Origin: Burkholderia cenocepacia
Lineage (GTDB): Bacteria; Pseudomonadota; Gammaproteobacteria; Burkholderiales; Burkholderiaceae
Reading direction: 5' to 3'
Assembly (NCBI RefSeq): GCF_014211915.1
Contig: NZ_CP060039.1
Coordinates: forward strand, 1,178,001 to 1,242,000
Length of the DNA stretch: 64,000 bases
Below are positions 46,920 through 60,029 of the stretch, piece after piece; the first letter of the stretch is position 1; each line of letters opens with the position of its first letter. The translations under genes and the position numbers were made by a program. Under the pieces are notes generated by a model, which worked only from the letters and a program-made list of their open reading frames with translations, had not been told where the DNA came from and searched no databases.

Positions 46920-47243
46920 TTACAGCGACTTGATCGTGCCCTTCGGCAGAATGGTCGTGACGGCAGCCTTCTGCACGGTGATTTCGGTGCCTTCGGCGAT
47001 TTCGACGCCGATGTAGCCTTCGGTGACCTTCGTCACCTTGCCGACGAGGCCGCCGCTCGTGACGACTTCGTCGCCCTTCGCCATGGCCGCGAGCATGTTG
47101 CGGTGTTCCTTCTGACGCTTCATCTGCGGACGGATCATGATGAAGTACAGCACCGCGAACATCAGGATGAGCGGCAGGAAGCTCATCAGGCTCGATTCGG
47201 CGCCACCGGCGCCTTGCGCGAAGGCATTGGAAATGAACGGCAC
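46920..47243 (-). CDS. yajC: Preprotein translocase subunit YajC
   Basis: A 107-residue small membrane protein with one helix (SSLMSFLPLILMFAVLYFIMI followed by RPQMKRQKEHRNMLAAMAKG) and the conserved cytosolic domain GDEVVTSGGLVGKVTKV. It associates with SecDF. It is the first gene of yajC-secD-secF, downstream of tgt and queA as in E. coli. About 105 bp separate it from secD. Confidence 0.96.
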   Translation of the reverse strand: MPFISNAFAQGAGGAESSLMSFLPLILMFAVLYFIMIRPQMKRQKEHRNMLAAMAKGDEVVTSGGLVGKVTKVTEGYIGVEIAEGTEITVQKAAVTTILPKGTIKSL

Positions 47244-47480
47244 GTTGGTCTCTCCGTAGGGGAAGATCGAAAAATAAGCCGGTTATTCTACCACCGGCCC
47301 CATGCGCGAACGGATCGGCAAATGCGCTTTCGGATCAAGCTGTTAAAGCACGAACCGATACCGTTGCGACTTGTTTGGAAAGGTAATTGTAATGTTTGGC
47401 GGTCGCGACTGGCGATTTGAGTACGCCAATTAGTACTCGTCCTATGTGACTGGCCGCGGTGCGGGCCGCCGGCCGGCCCG
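47244..47480. other. Intergenic region between tgt and yajC
   Basis: No gene seen. An inverted repeat GAGTAC (47419-47424) / GTACTC (47433-47438) with an 8-bp spacer stands out; it could be a small hairpin or a binding site. The region is less G+C rich than its surroundings, which suggests a promoter for the yajC-secD-secF unit; a minus-strand TACAAT near 47390 has no good -35. Confidence 0.45.
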
Positions 47481-49917
<2,437 letters not shown>

Positions 49918-50084
49918 GCGGGCTGGTTCGAAGCGGCCGGCGGGCGTCGCCGGCAGGGCGGAAACGCGTAGTCGGCGCGCGCGAGCCGCTATGATGACGG
50001 GATGCGCGGCCTGGCCGGCGTCGTTCGTTCGGACGACGTGAAAGCCGCTATTGTACTTGCCTTGCGAAGCACCCAGACGATCCG

Positions 50085-52406
50085 ATGCCTGTGTCACCAC
50101 GCCGTTCCCCCGCTGCCGTTGCCGATTCCGCCGATCCGTTCGACGCGGACGATGCCGCGTCGCCCGCGCCGTCCGCATCGGGCCCCGGCGCCCGTCGCGC
50201 CGCCCCGAAGCGCGGCGCCGACGGCCGGCTCGCGCAGCCCACGGCGGCCGCGCCCGACGCCGAACCGGGCGCGGGCGGCGACGAAGCGGATGCGGCCGGC
50301 GCATCCGGCACGAAGCGCAAGAAGAAGCCGGCCGCCGACAAGCCCGTGAAAACCGCCGACAAGCTCGCGAAGCTCGGCCTCACGCGTTCGATCGATCTCG
50401 TGCTGCATCTGCCGATGCGCTACGAGGACGAGACCACGCTCACGCCGATCGGCGAGTTGCTGCCGGGCGGCATCGCGCAGACCGAAGGCGTCGTGTTCGA
50501 CAACGAGGTCGCGTACCGGCCGCGTCGCCAGCTCGTCGTGAAGATCCGGGACGACGACGGCGAGCAGCTCGTGCTGCGCTTCCTGAACTTCTACGGGTCG
50601 CAGGTCAAGCAGATGGCCGTCGGCCAGCGGCTGCGCGTGCGCGGCGACGTGCGCGGCGGCTTTTTCGGGATGGAGATGGTGCATCCGGCCGTGCGCGTCG
50701 TCGAAGCCGATGCGCCGCTGCCGCAGGTGCTCACGCCTGTCTACCCGAGCACGGCCGGCGTGTCGCAGGCGTATCTGCGCAAGGCGATCGAGAACGCGGT
50801 CGAGCGCACGCCGCTGCCCGAACTGCTGCCGCCCGAGATCCAGCGCGATTACCTGAAGCCGCTCAACGTGCCGACGCTCGAGCAGGCGGTGCGTATCCTG
50901 CATCACCCGCGCGTCGATTCCGACGAAGCCGCGCTGATGGACGGCTCGCATCCGGCGTGGACGCGCATCAAGTTCGAGGAACTGCTCGCGCAGCAGTTGT
51001 CGCTGAAGCGCGCGCACGAAGAGCGCCGCACGCGCGCCGCGCCCGCGATGCCGCGCCGCACCGCGAGCGATGCCGACGCGCTGACCACGCGCCTGTACGC
51101 GGCGCTGCCGTTCACGCTGACGGGCGCGCAGGCGCGCGTCGTCGACGAGATCGCGCACGACCTCACGCTCGCGCACCCGATGCAGCGGCTGCTGCAGGGC
51201 GACGTCGGCAGCGGCAAGACGGTCGTCGCGGCGCTGGCCGCCACGCAGGCGATCGACGCCGGCTACCAGGCCGCGCTGATGGCGCCCACCGAAATCCTCG
51301 CGGAACAGCACGCGCGCAAGCTGCGCGCGTGGCTCGAGCCGCTCGGCGTCACGGTCGCGTGGCTCGCGGGCAGCCTGAAGGCGAAGGAGAAACGCGCGGC
51401 GATCGAGGCGGCCGCGCTCGGCACCGCGCAGCTCGTGATCGGCACGCACGCGATCATCCAGGACACGGTCGAATTCGCGCGGCTCGGCCTCGTGATCGTC
51501 GACGAGCAGCACCGCTTCGGCGTCGAGCAGCGTCTCGCGCTGCGCGCGAAGGCCGCGAACGCCGCCAACGGCGCACGCGACTTTCAGCCGCACCAGCTGA
51601 TGATGTCGGCCACGCCGATCCCGCGCACGCTCGCGATGACGTATTACGCCGATCTCGAGGTGTCGACGATCGACGAGTTGCCGCCGGGCCGCACGCCGGT
51701 GCTGACGCGGCTGGTGGGCGACGCGCGGCGCGAAGAGGTGATCGCCCGCGTGCGCGAAGCCGCGCTGACCGGGCGCCAGGTGTACTGGGTGTGCCCGCTG
51801 ATCGAGGAGAGCGAGACGCTGCAGCTGCAGACGGCCGTCGAAACCTACGAGACGCTCGCCGCGGCGCTGCCCGAACTGAAGGTCGGGCTCGTGCATGGCC
51901 GGCTGTCGCCGGCCGACAAGGCGGCCGTGATGGAGGCGTTCACGCGCAACGAAGTGCAGCTGCTGGTCGCGACGACGGTGATCGAGGTCGGCGTCGACGT
52001 GCCGAACGCGTCGCTGATGGTGATCGAGCACGCGGAGCGCTTCGGCCTCGCGCAGCTGCACCAGTTGCGCGGCCGGGTCGGGCGCGGCACCGCGGCGTCG
52101 GTGTGCGTCCTGCTGTACACCGGGCCGCTGTCGCTCACCGGCCGCGAGCGGCTGAAGACGATGCGCGAGACGACCGACGGCTTCGAGATCGCGCGGCGCG
52201 ACCTCGAAATCCGGGGGCCCGGCGAATTCCTCGGCGCGCGCCAGTCGGGCGCGGCGATGCTGCGCTTTGCGAACCTCGAGACCGACGGCTGGCTAATCGA
52301 CCCGGCCCGCGAGGCTGCGGCGCGGCTGATTGCCGCGTACCCCGAGGTCGTCACGCAGCATCTCGCGCGCTGGCTCGGTGCGCGCGAACAGTATCTAAAG
52401 GCCTGA
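50085..52406 (+). CDS. recG: ATP-dependent DNA helicase RecG
   Basis: Branch-migration helicase that rescues stalled replication forks. The wedge/OB domain ([20 protein letters not shown]) is followed by superfamily 2 helicase motifs: Walker [24 protein letters not shown] box [14 protein letters not shown], motif [12 protein letters not shown] and motif [11 protein letters not shown]. The 773-residue product is about 80 residues longer than E. coli RecG because of a low-complexity Ala/Pro/Lys N terminus (to about residue 85). The ATG at 50085 lacks a strong Shine-Dalgarno, and an internal start is possible. It is divergent from queA. Confidence 0.95.
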   Translation: MPVSPRRSPAAVADSADPFDADDAASPAPSASGPGARRAAPKRGADGRLAQPTAAAPDAEPGAGGDEADAAGASGTKRKKKPAADKPVKTADKLAKLGLTRSIDLVLHLPMRYEDETTLTPIGELLPGGIAQTEGVVFDNEVAYRPRRQLVVKIRDDDGEQLVLRFLNFYGSQVKQMAVGQRLRVRGDVRGGFFGMEMVHPAVRVVEADAPLPQVLTPVYPSTAGVSQAYLRKAIENAVERTPLPELLPPEIQRDYLKPLNVPTLEQAVRILHHPRVDSDEAALMDGSHPAWTRIKFEELLAQQLSLKRAHEERRTRAAPAMPRRTASDADALTTRLYAALPFTLTGAQARVVDEIAHDLTLAHPMQRLLQGDVGSGKTVVAALAATQAIDAGYQAALMAPTEILAEQHARKLRAWLEPLGVTVAWLAGSLKAKEKRAAIEAAALGTAQLVIGTHAIIQDTVEFARLGLVIVDEQHRFGVEQRLALRAKAANAANGARDFQPHQLMMSATPIPRTLAMTYYADLEVSTIDELPPGRTPVLTRLVGDARREEVIARVREAALTGRQVYWVCPLIEESETLQLQTAVETYETLAAALPELKVGLVHGRLSPADKAAVMEAFTRNEVQLLVATTVIEVGVDVPNASLMVIEHAERFGLAQLHQLRGRVGRGTAASVCVLLYTGPLSLTGRERLKTMRETTDGFEIARRDLEIRGPGEFLGARQSGAAMLRFANLETDGWLIDPAREAAARLIAAYPEVVTQHLARWLGAREQYLKA

Positions 52407-52465
52407 TCGACCGGCTCGGGGCCGGATCGAAAGCCGCCAGTCGACGCATCGCGATGCAGAGAAAC

Positions 52466-52495
52466 TTGGCGAACCGGGGCCAACAGGTGTATAAA
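52466..52495 (+). promoter_or_regulatory. Probable oxyR promoter
   Basis: TTGGCG (52466-52471), an 18-bp spacer and TATAAA (52490-52495) predict a start near 52502, leaving a leader of about 30 nt before the oxyR ATG. Confidence 0.6.
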
Positions 52496-52516
52496 TTAAA
52501 CCTATCGCCTGTATAT
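52491..52516 (+). promoter_or_regulatory. Candidate OxyR binding site (autoregulation)
   Basis: ATAA (52491-52494), seven bases, CTAT (52502-52505), seven bases, ATAT (52513-52516) follows the OxyR pattern ATAG-N7-CTAT-N7-ATAG with exact spacing and 10 of 12 matches. The fourth element is not conserved. It overlaps the -10 and start of the predicted promoter, the position expected for self-repression, as OxyR does in E. coli. Confidence 0.6.
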
Positions 52517-52532
52517 CTCTGATTGACCCACA

Positions 52533-53492
52533 ATGACGCTGACTGAATTGAAATACATCGTCGCGGTTGCGCGCGAGCGGCATTTCGGCCGCGCGGCCGA
52601 AGCATGCTTCGTGAGCCAGCCGACGCTGTCGGTGGCGATCAAGAAGCTCGAAGACGAGCTCAACGTGCAGATTTTCGAGCGCGGCGCGAGCGAAGTGAGC
52701 GTGACGCCGATCGGCGACCAGATCGTGACCCAGGCGCAGCGCGTACTCGAGCAGACCTTCGCGATCAAGGAGATCGCGAAGCAGGGCAAGGACCCGCTCG
52801 TCGGCCCGTTCCGCCTCGGCGTGATCTACACGATCGGGCCGTACCTGCTGCCGACGCTCGTCAAGCAGATGATCCAGCGTGTTCCGCAGATGCCGCTGAT
52901 GCTGCAGGAGAACTACACGCTGAAGCTGCTCGAACTGCTGAAGCAGGGCGAGATCGACGCCGCGATCATGGCGCTGCCGTTCCCCGAAACCGGCCTGATG
53001 GTGCGGCCGTTGTACGACGAGCCGTTCGTCGTCGCGCTGCCGGCCGGCCATCCGTGGGAGAAGCGCGACGAAATCGACGCCGAGGACCTGAAGCAGGAAA
53101 CCATGCTGCTGCTCGGCAACGGCCACTGCTTCCGCGATCACGTGCTGGGCGTGTGTCCGGAACTGATGCGCTTCTCGCAGACGGCCGACGGCATCCAGAA
53201 GACCTTCGAGGGCTCGTCGCTCGAAACCATTCGCCACATGGTCGCGAGCGGCGTCGGCATCACCGTGCTGCCGCGGATGTCGGTCGCCGAGGTCGGTCCG
53301 CGCGCGAACGGCCCGGATGCCGAGCTGCTGTCGTACGTGCCGTTCAACGATCCGGTGCCCGATCGTCGCGTGGTGCTCGTATGGCGCAAGAGCTTCACGC
53401 GGATGCCCGCGATCGACGCGATCAGCGACGCGATTGCCGCGTGCGAGCTGCCGGGCGTCGCGAAGCTCGACATGCCGGCCACGATGAACTGA
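52533..53492 (+). CDS. oxyR: Hydrogen peroxide sensor OxyR
   Basis: LysR-type activator that senses peroxide through disulfide formation. The 319-residue protein has the HTH (ERHFGRAAEACFVSQPTLSV) at residues about 15-60. The redox pair lies in GNGHCFRDHVLGVC, corresponding to Cys199 and Cys208 of E. coli OxyR. The core GIGITVLP-like block reads GVGITVLPRMSVAEV. It sits upstream of katG and dps on the same strand, its expected targets. A terminator follows about 40 bp after the stop. Confidence 0.96.
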   Translation: MTLTELKYIVAVARERHFGRAAEACFVSQPTLSVAIKKLEDELNVQIFERGASEVSVTPIGDQIVTQAQRVLEQTFAIKEIAKQGKDPLVGPFRLGVIYTIGPYLLPTLVKQMIQRVPQMPLMLQENYTLKLLELLKQGEIDAAIMALPFPETGLMVRPLYDEPFVVALPAGHPWEKRDEIDAEDLKQETMLLLGNGHCFRDHVLGVCPELMRFSQTADGIQKTFEGSSLETIRHMVASGVGITVLPRMSVAEVGPRANGPDAELLSYVPFNDPVPDRRVVLVWRKSFTRMPAIDAISDAIAACELPGVAKLDMPATMN

Positions 53493-53532
53493 CACTGACG
53501 CAGCTGCGCATGTACATGTGGAAGCGTGATGA

Positions 53533-53561
53533 ACGGGGTCTTGTGACCCCGTTTATTTTTT
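53533..53561 (+). terminator. Intrinsic terminator of oxyR
   Basis: Stem ACGGGGTC/GACCCCGT with loop TTGT, then a T-rich tract (one A inside). Confidence 0.88.
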
Positions 53562-53696
53562 CCTATCGCATAGATGAAATTTATCAAATTCAAATAATTG
53601 ATAGATATTGATAGAATCCTCTACATGGATCGGCGTCAAGTCGACGTGCGGTCGGTGCGGGATGCACGATGAATGCAAGCGTCAAAGGAGGATGTC
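53562..53696 (+). promoter_or_regulatory. A+T-rich control region upstream of katG
   Basis: A probable promoter is TTCAAA (53589-53594), a 17-bp spacer, and TAGAAT (53612-53617), start near 53624. Overlapping it, ATTGATAG occurs twice exactly 10 bp apart (53597-53604 and 53607-53614). Further ATAG/CTAT elements lie at 53563-53566 and 53570-53573. These fit OxyR tetranucleotides only partly, so OxyR control is probable from context but not shown by an exact site. Confidence 0.5.
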
Positions 53697-53834
53697 ATGA
53701 TGCGGTCGGTATTGCAGCACGCGCAGCGGAACGTCCCGTCGCGTGACATGGTCGTACATCGCGCCAGGGCGGCGGTTCGCAGCCTGCGTCCGATTGCGTT
53801 CGCGTACCTGGCGGACCGTGTGTATGGCGGATGA
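53697..53834 (+). CDS. Small ORF of 45 codons upstream of katG
   Basis: Starts MMRSVLQHAQRNVPSRDMVV and ends AFAYLADRVYGG; basic, with a hydrophobic patch near the C terminus and no recognised domain. It is preceded by AAAGGAGG (53684-53691) five bases before the ATG, one of the best ribosome binding sites in the window. It lies about 73 nt downstream of the predicted katG-region promoter, so it would be the first gene of that transcript. Coding status rests on the ribosome binding site and position; I do not recognise the peptide. A leader peptide or unannotated small protein are alternatives. Confidence 0.55.
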   Translation: MMRSVLQHAQRNVPSRDMVVHRARAAVRSLRPIAFAYLADRVYGG

Positions 53835-53886
53835 GTGCCGTCGCACCGGTCGTGTGTTCCCCCGATTAACTGTCGTCGAGCCATGA

Positions 53887-56310
<2,424 letters not shown>

Positions 56311-56347
56311 ACCTGGCCGCATCCTGATGCGGTGATGCAGTAACGTG

Positions 56348-56380
56348 AAACGGCCGGTCCAGCGACCGGCCGTTTCTTCT
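56348..56380 (+). terminator. Weak terminator-like hairpin after katG
   Basis: A 12-bp stem (AAACGGCCGGTC 56348-56359 with GACCGGCCGTTT 56364-56375, loop CAGC) is followed by CTTCT rather than a clean T run. Partial read-through into the small ORF and dps is plausible; katG and dpsA are reported to be co-transcribed in B. pseudomallei. Confidence 0.6.
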
Positions 56381-56412
56381 CTGAACGATGTCTTGTCAAA
56401 GGAGTGACGACC

Positions 56413-56559
56413 ATGACGCAAATGATGCTCGACATGCGTGCCGCAGCGTCGCCCATTCTGCGATCGCCGGGCGAGCTGGCGCGCTACGTCGTCGGCTTCG
56501 CGATCGTCGTCGGCGGGGCGGTGGAGCTGGTCTCGCAGACGCTGCACGCGCTCGCGTAG
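56413..56559 (+). CDS. Small ORF of 48 codons between katG and dps
   Basis: Encodes a 48-residue peptide beginning MTQMMLDMRAAASPILRSPG. One hydrophobic segment (ARYVVGFAIVVGGAVELVSQ) is long enough to span a membrane. An AAAGGAG ribosome binding site lies about eight bases before the ATG. The codon pattern is G+C-rich at third positions, like neighbours. No family is recognised. It lies inside the katG-dps interval, so it may be part of the peroxide-response transcript. Confidence 0.6.
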   Translation: MTQMMLDMRAAASPILRSPGELARYVVGFAIVVGGAVELVSQTLHALA

Positions 56560-56678
56560 TGCGACGATGGGTTCGCGACGCTAGACTGGCGAGTCGCGAA
56601 CGGATGCCGCGCGACGCGGCATGCGGATTGCTCGACGCATTTTCGCCGGTTCAACATTTCGAATGAGGAGTCCCGAAG

Positions 56679-57167
56679 ATGGCCAAGAAAGGCAACGCCA
56701 CGCAGATCAACATCGGCATCAGCGACAAGGACCGCAAGAACATCGCGGACGGCCTGTCGCGCCTGCTCGCCGATACCTTTTCGCTGTACCTGAAGACCCA
56801 CAATTTCCACTGGAACGTGACCGGACCGATGTTCAACACGCTGCACCTGATGTTCGAGGAGCAGTACAACGAACTGTGGCTCGCGGTCGATTCCGTCGCC
56901 GAGCGCATTCGCACGCTGGGCGTCGTCGCGCCCGGCACGTTCGGCGAGTTCGCGAAACTGTCGTCGGTGCCGGAAGCGAAGGGCGTGCCGGCCGCCGAGG
57001 AGATGATCCGCCAGCTCGTCGAAGGGCACGAGACCGTGGTGCGCACCGCGCGCGAAATCTTCCCGATCGCCGACGCGGCGAGCGACGAGCCGACCGCCGA
57101 CCTGCTCACGCAGCGGCTGCAGACGCATGAAAAGACCGCATGGATGCTGCGGTCGCTGCTCGCGTAA
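56679..57167 (+). CDS. dps: Dps-family DNA-protecting ferritin
   Basis: Dodecameric mini-ferritin that oxidises and stores iron, limiting hydroxyl radicals, and may bind DNA. The 162-residue product has the ferroxidase motif [20 protein letters not shown], with H and D/E ligands, and [19 protein letters not shown]. The Lys-rich N terminus ([20 protein letters not shown]) fits DNA contact. GAGGAG lies about nine bases before the ATG. It is downstream of katG, its usual partner in Burkholderia. Confidence 0.95.
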   Translation: MAKKGNATQINIGISDKDRKNIADGLSRLLADTFSLYLKTHNFHWNVTGPMFNTLHLMFEEQYNELWLAVDSVAERIRTLGVVAPGTFGEFAKLSSVPEAKGVPAAEEMIRQLVEGHETVVRTAREIFPIADAASDEPTADLLTQRLQTHEKTAWMLRSLLA

Positions 57168-57373
57168 GCCCGGTGCGGCCGGGGACCGGAAGGCGGACCG
57201 CTCCGGGTGGGCTTTGAATCTGGCCCCTGATTGATGCACGCCGCTGCCGGCCGTGCGCAGCGGGCTGCGGCGGCCCGCCGGCCCGCCGCGGCCGCCGGCT
57301 GAGGGTCGCGCCGACATGACGCGAAGCACCGCTCGGCTCTAAAATGCCGGGATTCTCTTCCCGGTGCTTCGCC

Positions 57374-58237
57374 ATGCTTGCCCGCTTTCCCCTGTATCTG
57401 CGGCTCGTCCGGATGGACAAGCCGATCGGCAGCCTGCTGCTGCTGTGGCCGACGCTCAACGCGCTGTGGATCGCGTCGGACGGCCGCCCGCGCTGGCCGC
57501 TGCTCGTGATTTTCACGCTCGGCACGCTGCTGATGCGCTCGGCCGGCTGCGCGATGAACGACTACGCCGACCGCGATTTCGACCGCCACGTGAAGCGCAC
57601 GGCCGACCGGCCGCTGACGTCGGGCAAGATCCGCGCATGGGAAGCCGTCGCGATCGCGGTGGGGCTGTCGTTCATCGCGTTCCTGCTGATCCTGCCGCTC
57701 AATACGCTGACCAAGGAATTGTCCGTCGTCGCGCTGTTCGTCGCCGGCTCCTACCCGTTCATGAAGCGCTTCTTCGCGATTCCGCAGGCGTATCTGGGCA
57801 TCGCGTTCGGCTTCGGCATCCCGATGGCGTTCGCGGCCGTGCAGGACACGGTGCCGATGCTGGCGTGGGTGATGCTGGTCGCGAACATCTTCTGGTCGGT
57901 CGCGTACGACACCGAATATGCGATGGTCGATCGCGACGACGACATCAAGATCGGCATCCGCACGTCCGCGCTGACGTTCGGCCGTTTCGACGTCGCGGCC
58001 GTGATGGCGTGCTACGCGGCGACGCTCGGCATCTACGTGTGGATCGGCGTGACGCTCGGCTTCGGCCTCGCGTACTGGGTGGGCTGGGCGGCGGCGGTCG
58101 GCTGCGCGCTCTATCACTACACGCTGATCAAGGATCGCGAACGGATGCCGTGCTTCGCGGCGTTTCGCCACAACAACTGGCTGGGCGGCGTGCTGTTCGC
58201 GGGCATCGCCGCGCATTACCTGCTGGCGGGCAACTGA
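57374..58237 (+). CDS. ubiA: 4-hydroxybenzoate polyprenyltransferase UbiA
   Basis: Joins the polyprenyl tail to 4-hydroxybenzoate in ubiquinone synthesis, in the inner membrane. The 287-residue product has about nine helices. Both Asp-rich motifs are present: [23 protein letters not shown] and [22 protein letters not shown]. Start at 57374 ([19 protein letters not shown]) is the family start; the upstream frame adds ten unrelated residues. A small hairpin CCGGGA/TCCCGG (57347-57364) sits just before the start codon, of unknown meaning. Confidence 0.96.
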   Translation: MLARFPLYLRLVRMDKPIGSLLLLWPTLNALWIASDGRPRWPLLVIFTLGTLLMRSAGCAMNDYADRDFDRHVKRTADRPLTSGKIRAWEAVAIAVGLSFIAFLLILPLNTLTKELSVVALFVAGSYPFMKRFFAIPQAYLGIAFGFGIPMAFAAVQDTVPMLAWVMLVANIFWSVAYDTEYAMVDRDDDIKIGIRTSALTFGRFDVAAVMACYAATLGIYVWIGVTLGFGLAYWVGWAAAVGCALYHYTLIKDRERMPCFAAFRHNNWLGGVLFAGIAAHYLLAGN

Positions 58238-58273
58238 ACGGCACACCGCGCATGCTTGCGCGCGGCGCCAACG

Positions 58274-58300
58274 AAAAAGCGACCTGACGGTCGCTTTTTT
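58274..58300. terminator. Bidirectional intrinsic terminator between ubiA and proC
   Basis: Stem AAAAAGCGACC/GGTCGCTTTTT with loop TGAC; A-rich and T-rich flanks allow it to end both the plus-strand ubiA and minus-strand proC transcripts. Confidence 0.9.
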
Positions 58301-58337
58301 ACGTCTCGCGCCGGCACGACCGGCGCCGCCGTCGCGC

Positions 58338-59150
58338 TTACGCGCGGCCGAGTTCGTCGCCCATTTCCTTCGCGCGCGCTTCGGCCGCGAGGGCGCCGCG
58401 CACGATCGCTTCCTTCACGCCCTGCGCGTCGAACGCCGCGAGCGCGGCGGCCGTCGTGCCGCCCTTGGACGTCACGCGTTCGCGCAGCACGCTCGCCGGT
58501 TCGCCCGACTGCGCGGCGAGTTGCGCGGCGCCGGTGAACGTCGCGACCGCGAGCGCGCGGCCCTGCTCGTCGTTCATGCCGAGGCGGCGCGCGGCTTCCT
58601 GCAGCGCTTCGATGAAATAGAACACGTACGCGGGGCCGCTGCCCGAAATCGCGGTGACCGCGTCGAGTTGCGCTTCGTCGTCGAACCACACGATCTCGCC
58701 GACCGCGCCGAGCACACTCGACGCGAGTTCGCGGCCCGCCGCATCGACGCCCGGCAGCGCGGCCAGGCCCGTCACGCCCATGCCGACCAGCGCGGGCGTG
58801 TTCGGCATCGTGCGCACGACGCGCGCGTAGCCGCCGAGCCAGCGGGCCAGATCCGTGCCGCGGATGCCGGCCGCGATGCTGATCACGAGTTGCGACTTCA
58901 GGTGCGGCGCGAGCGCCTGCGCGACGTCGTGCAGCACCTGCGGCTTCACCGCGAGCACGATCGCGTCGTAGTCGGCGAGCGTCGCGTCGACGGCCGCGCC
59001 GGTGCGGATGCCGAACTGCTGCGCGGCGCGCGCGCGGACGTCTTCGTTGACGTCGATGGCATACAGGCCGTCCGCGGCGACGCCGCGCTTGATCAGGCCG
59101 CCGATCAGGGCCGCGGCCATGTTGCCGCCGCCGATGAATGCGATTTTCAT
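58338..59150 (-). CDS. proC: Pyrroline-5-carboxylate reductase
   Basis: Last step of proline synthesis, NADPH-dependent. The 270-residue product starts MKIAFIGGGNMAAALIGGLI with the Rossmann motif and has YARVVRTMPNTPALVGMGVTG, ISGSGPAYVFYFIEAL and SKGGTTAAALAAFDAQGV. Length is normal. I use the ATG at 59150; the longer frame upstream overlaps yggS. It lies 53 bp downstream of yggS, a conserved pair. Confidence 0.96.
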   Translation of the reverse strand: MKIAFIGGGNMAAALIGGLIKRGVAADGLYAIDVNEDVRARAAQQFGIRTGAAVDATLADYDAIVLAVKPQVLHDVAQALAPHLKSQLVISIAAGIRGTDLARWLGGYARVVRTMPNTPALVGMGVTGLAALPGVDAAGRELASSVLGAVGEIVWFDDEAQLDAVTAISGSGPAYVFYFIEALQEAARRLGMNDEQGRALAVATFTGAAQLAAQSGEPASVLRERVTSKGGTTAAALAAFDAQGVKEAIVRGALAAEARAKEMGDELGRA

Positions 59151-59203
59151 GATGTCGGGAATGAGCGAGTGAGTGAACGAAAAGGCGGAAAAGGGCGCGG
59201 CGT

Positions 59204-59902
59204 TCAGTGCGCGTAATCGCGCGCGCCGAAGATCGCGGTGCCGACGCGCACGATCGTCGCGCCTTCGAGGACGGCCGCGTCGAGATCGGCGGACATGCCC
59301 ATCGACAGCGTGTCGAGCGGCAGGCCGTCGGCGCGCAACGTGTCGAACAACGCGCGCAGTGCGCGATGTGGCGCGCGTTGCGCGTCGGTGTCGTCGGCCG
59401 GTTCGGGAATCGCCATCAGGCCGCGCAGCCGCAGCGACGGCAGCGCGGCGACCGCCCGCGCGACCTCGGCCACGTCGGCCGGCGCGACGCCGCTCTTCGA
59501 CGCCTCGCCGCTGATGTTCACCTGCACGCACACGTTGAGCGGCGGCAGGTGCGCGGGGCGCTGTTCCGACAGGCGCTGCGCGATCTTCAGCCGGTCGACC
59601 GAATGGACCCAGTCGAAGCGTTCGGCGACGGGGCGCGTCTTGTTCGATTGCAGCGGCCCGATGAAATGCCATTCGAGGCTCGCGCGCAGGTCGGCGAGCG
59701 CGTCGATCTTGTCGATCGACTCCTGCACGTAGTTCTCGCCGAACGCATGCTGCCCGGCCGCATGCGCAGCGCGCACGTCGTCGGCCGGGAACGTCTTCGA
59801 CACGGCGAGCAGCGAGACGGTGGCGGGATCGCGGCCGGCCGCGCGGGCGGCGTCGGCGATGCGGCGGTGAACGGAGGCGAGGCGGGCGGCGAGATCGGAC
59901 AT
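59204..59902 (-). CDS. yggS: PLP homeostasis protein (YggS/PLPBP)
   Basis: A 232-residue TIM-barrel PLP-binding protein involved in pyridoxal phosphate and amino/keto-acid balance. The PLP lysine lies in [52 protein letters not shown] and [22 protein letters not shown] are family blocks. Start at [15 protein letters not shown] (59902). It precedes proC, the classic yggS-proC pairing. Confidence 0.95.
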   Translation of the reverse strand: MSDLAARLASVHRRIADAARAAGRDPATVSLLAVSKTFPADDVRAAHAAGQHAFGENYVQESIDKIDALADLRASLEWHFIGPLQSNKTRPVAERFDWVHSVDRLKIAQRLSEQRPAHLPPLNVCVQVNISGEASKSGVAPADVAEVARAVAALPSLRLRGLMAIPEPADDTDAQRAPHRALRALFDTLRADGLPLDTLSMGMSADLDAAVLEGATIVRVGTAIFGARDYAH

Positions 59903-60029
59903 GACGGGCACGAGAGCAGGCACGGAAGCAGCACGGAAGCGGGCATGAAGCCGATGCGCCGCGACACGCGGCGCATCGATCCGCTCATTATACGGACGCC
60001 GCGCTCCCGGCCGTTACGCGGGAACGCGC

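Noticed and set aside
43871..46933. A 1020-codon plus-strand open frame
   Set aside because: It is antisense to secF, secD and part of yajC, all with clear family motifs.
57347..57364. CCGGGA/TCCCGG hairpin immediately before ubiA
   Set aside because: Short and near the start codon; could affect translation but is easily expected by chance in this G+C-rich DNA.
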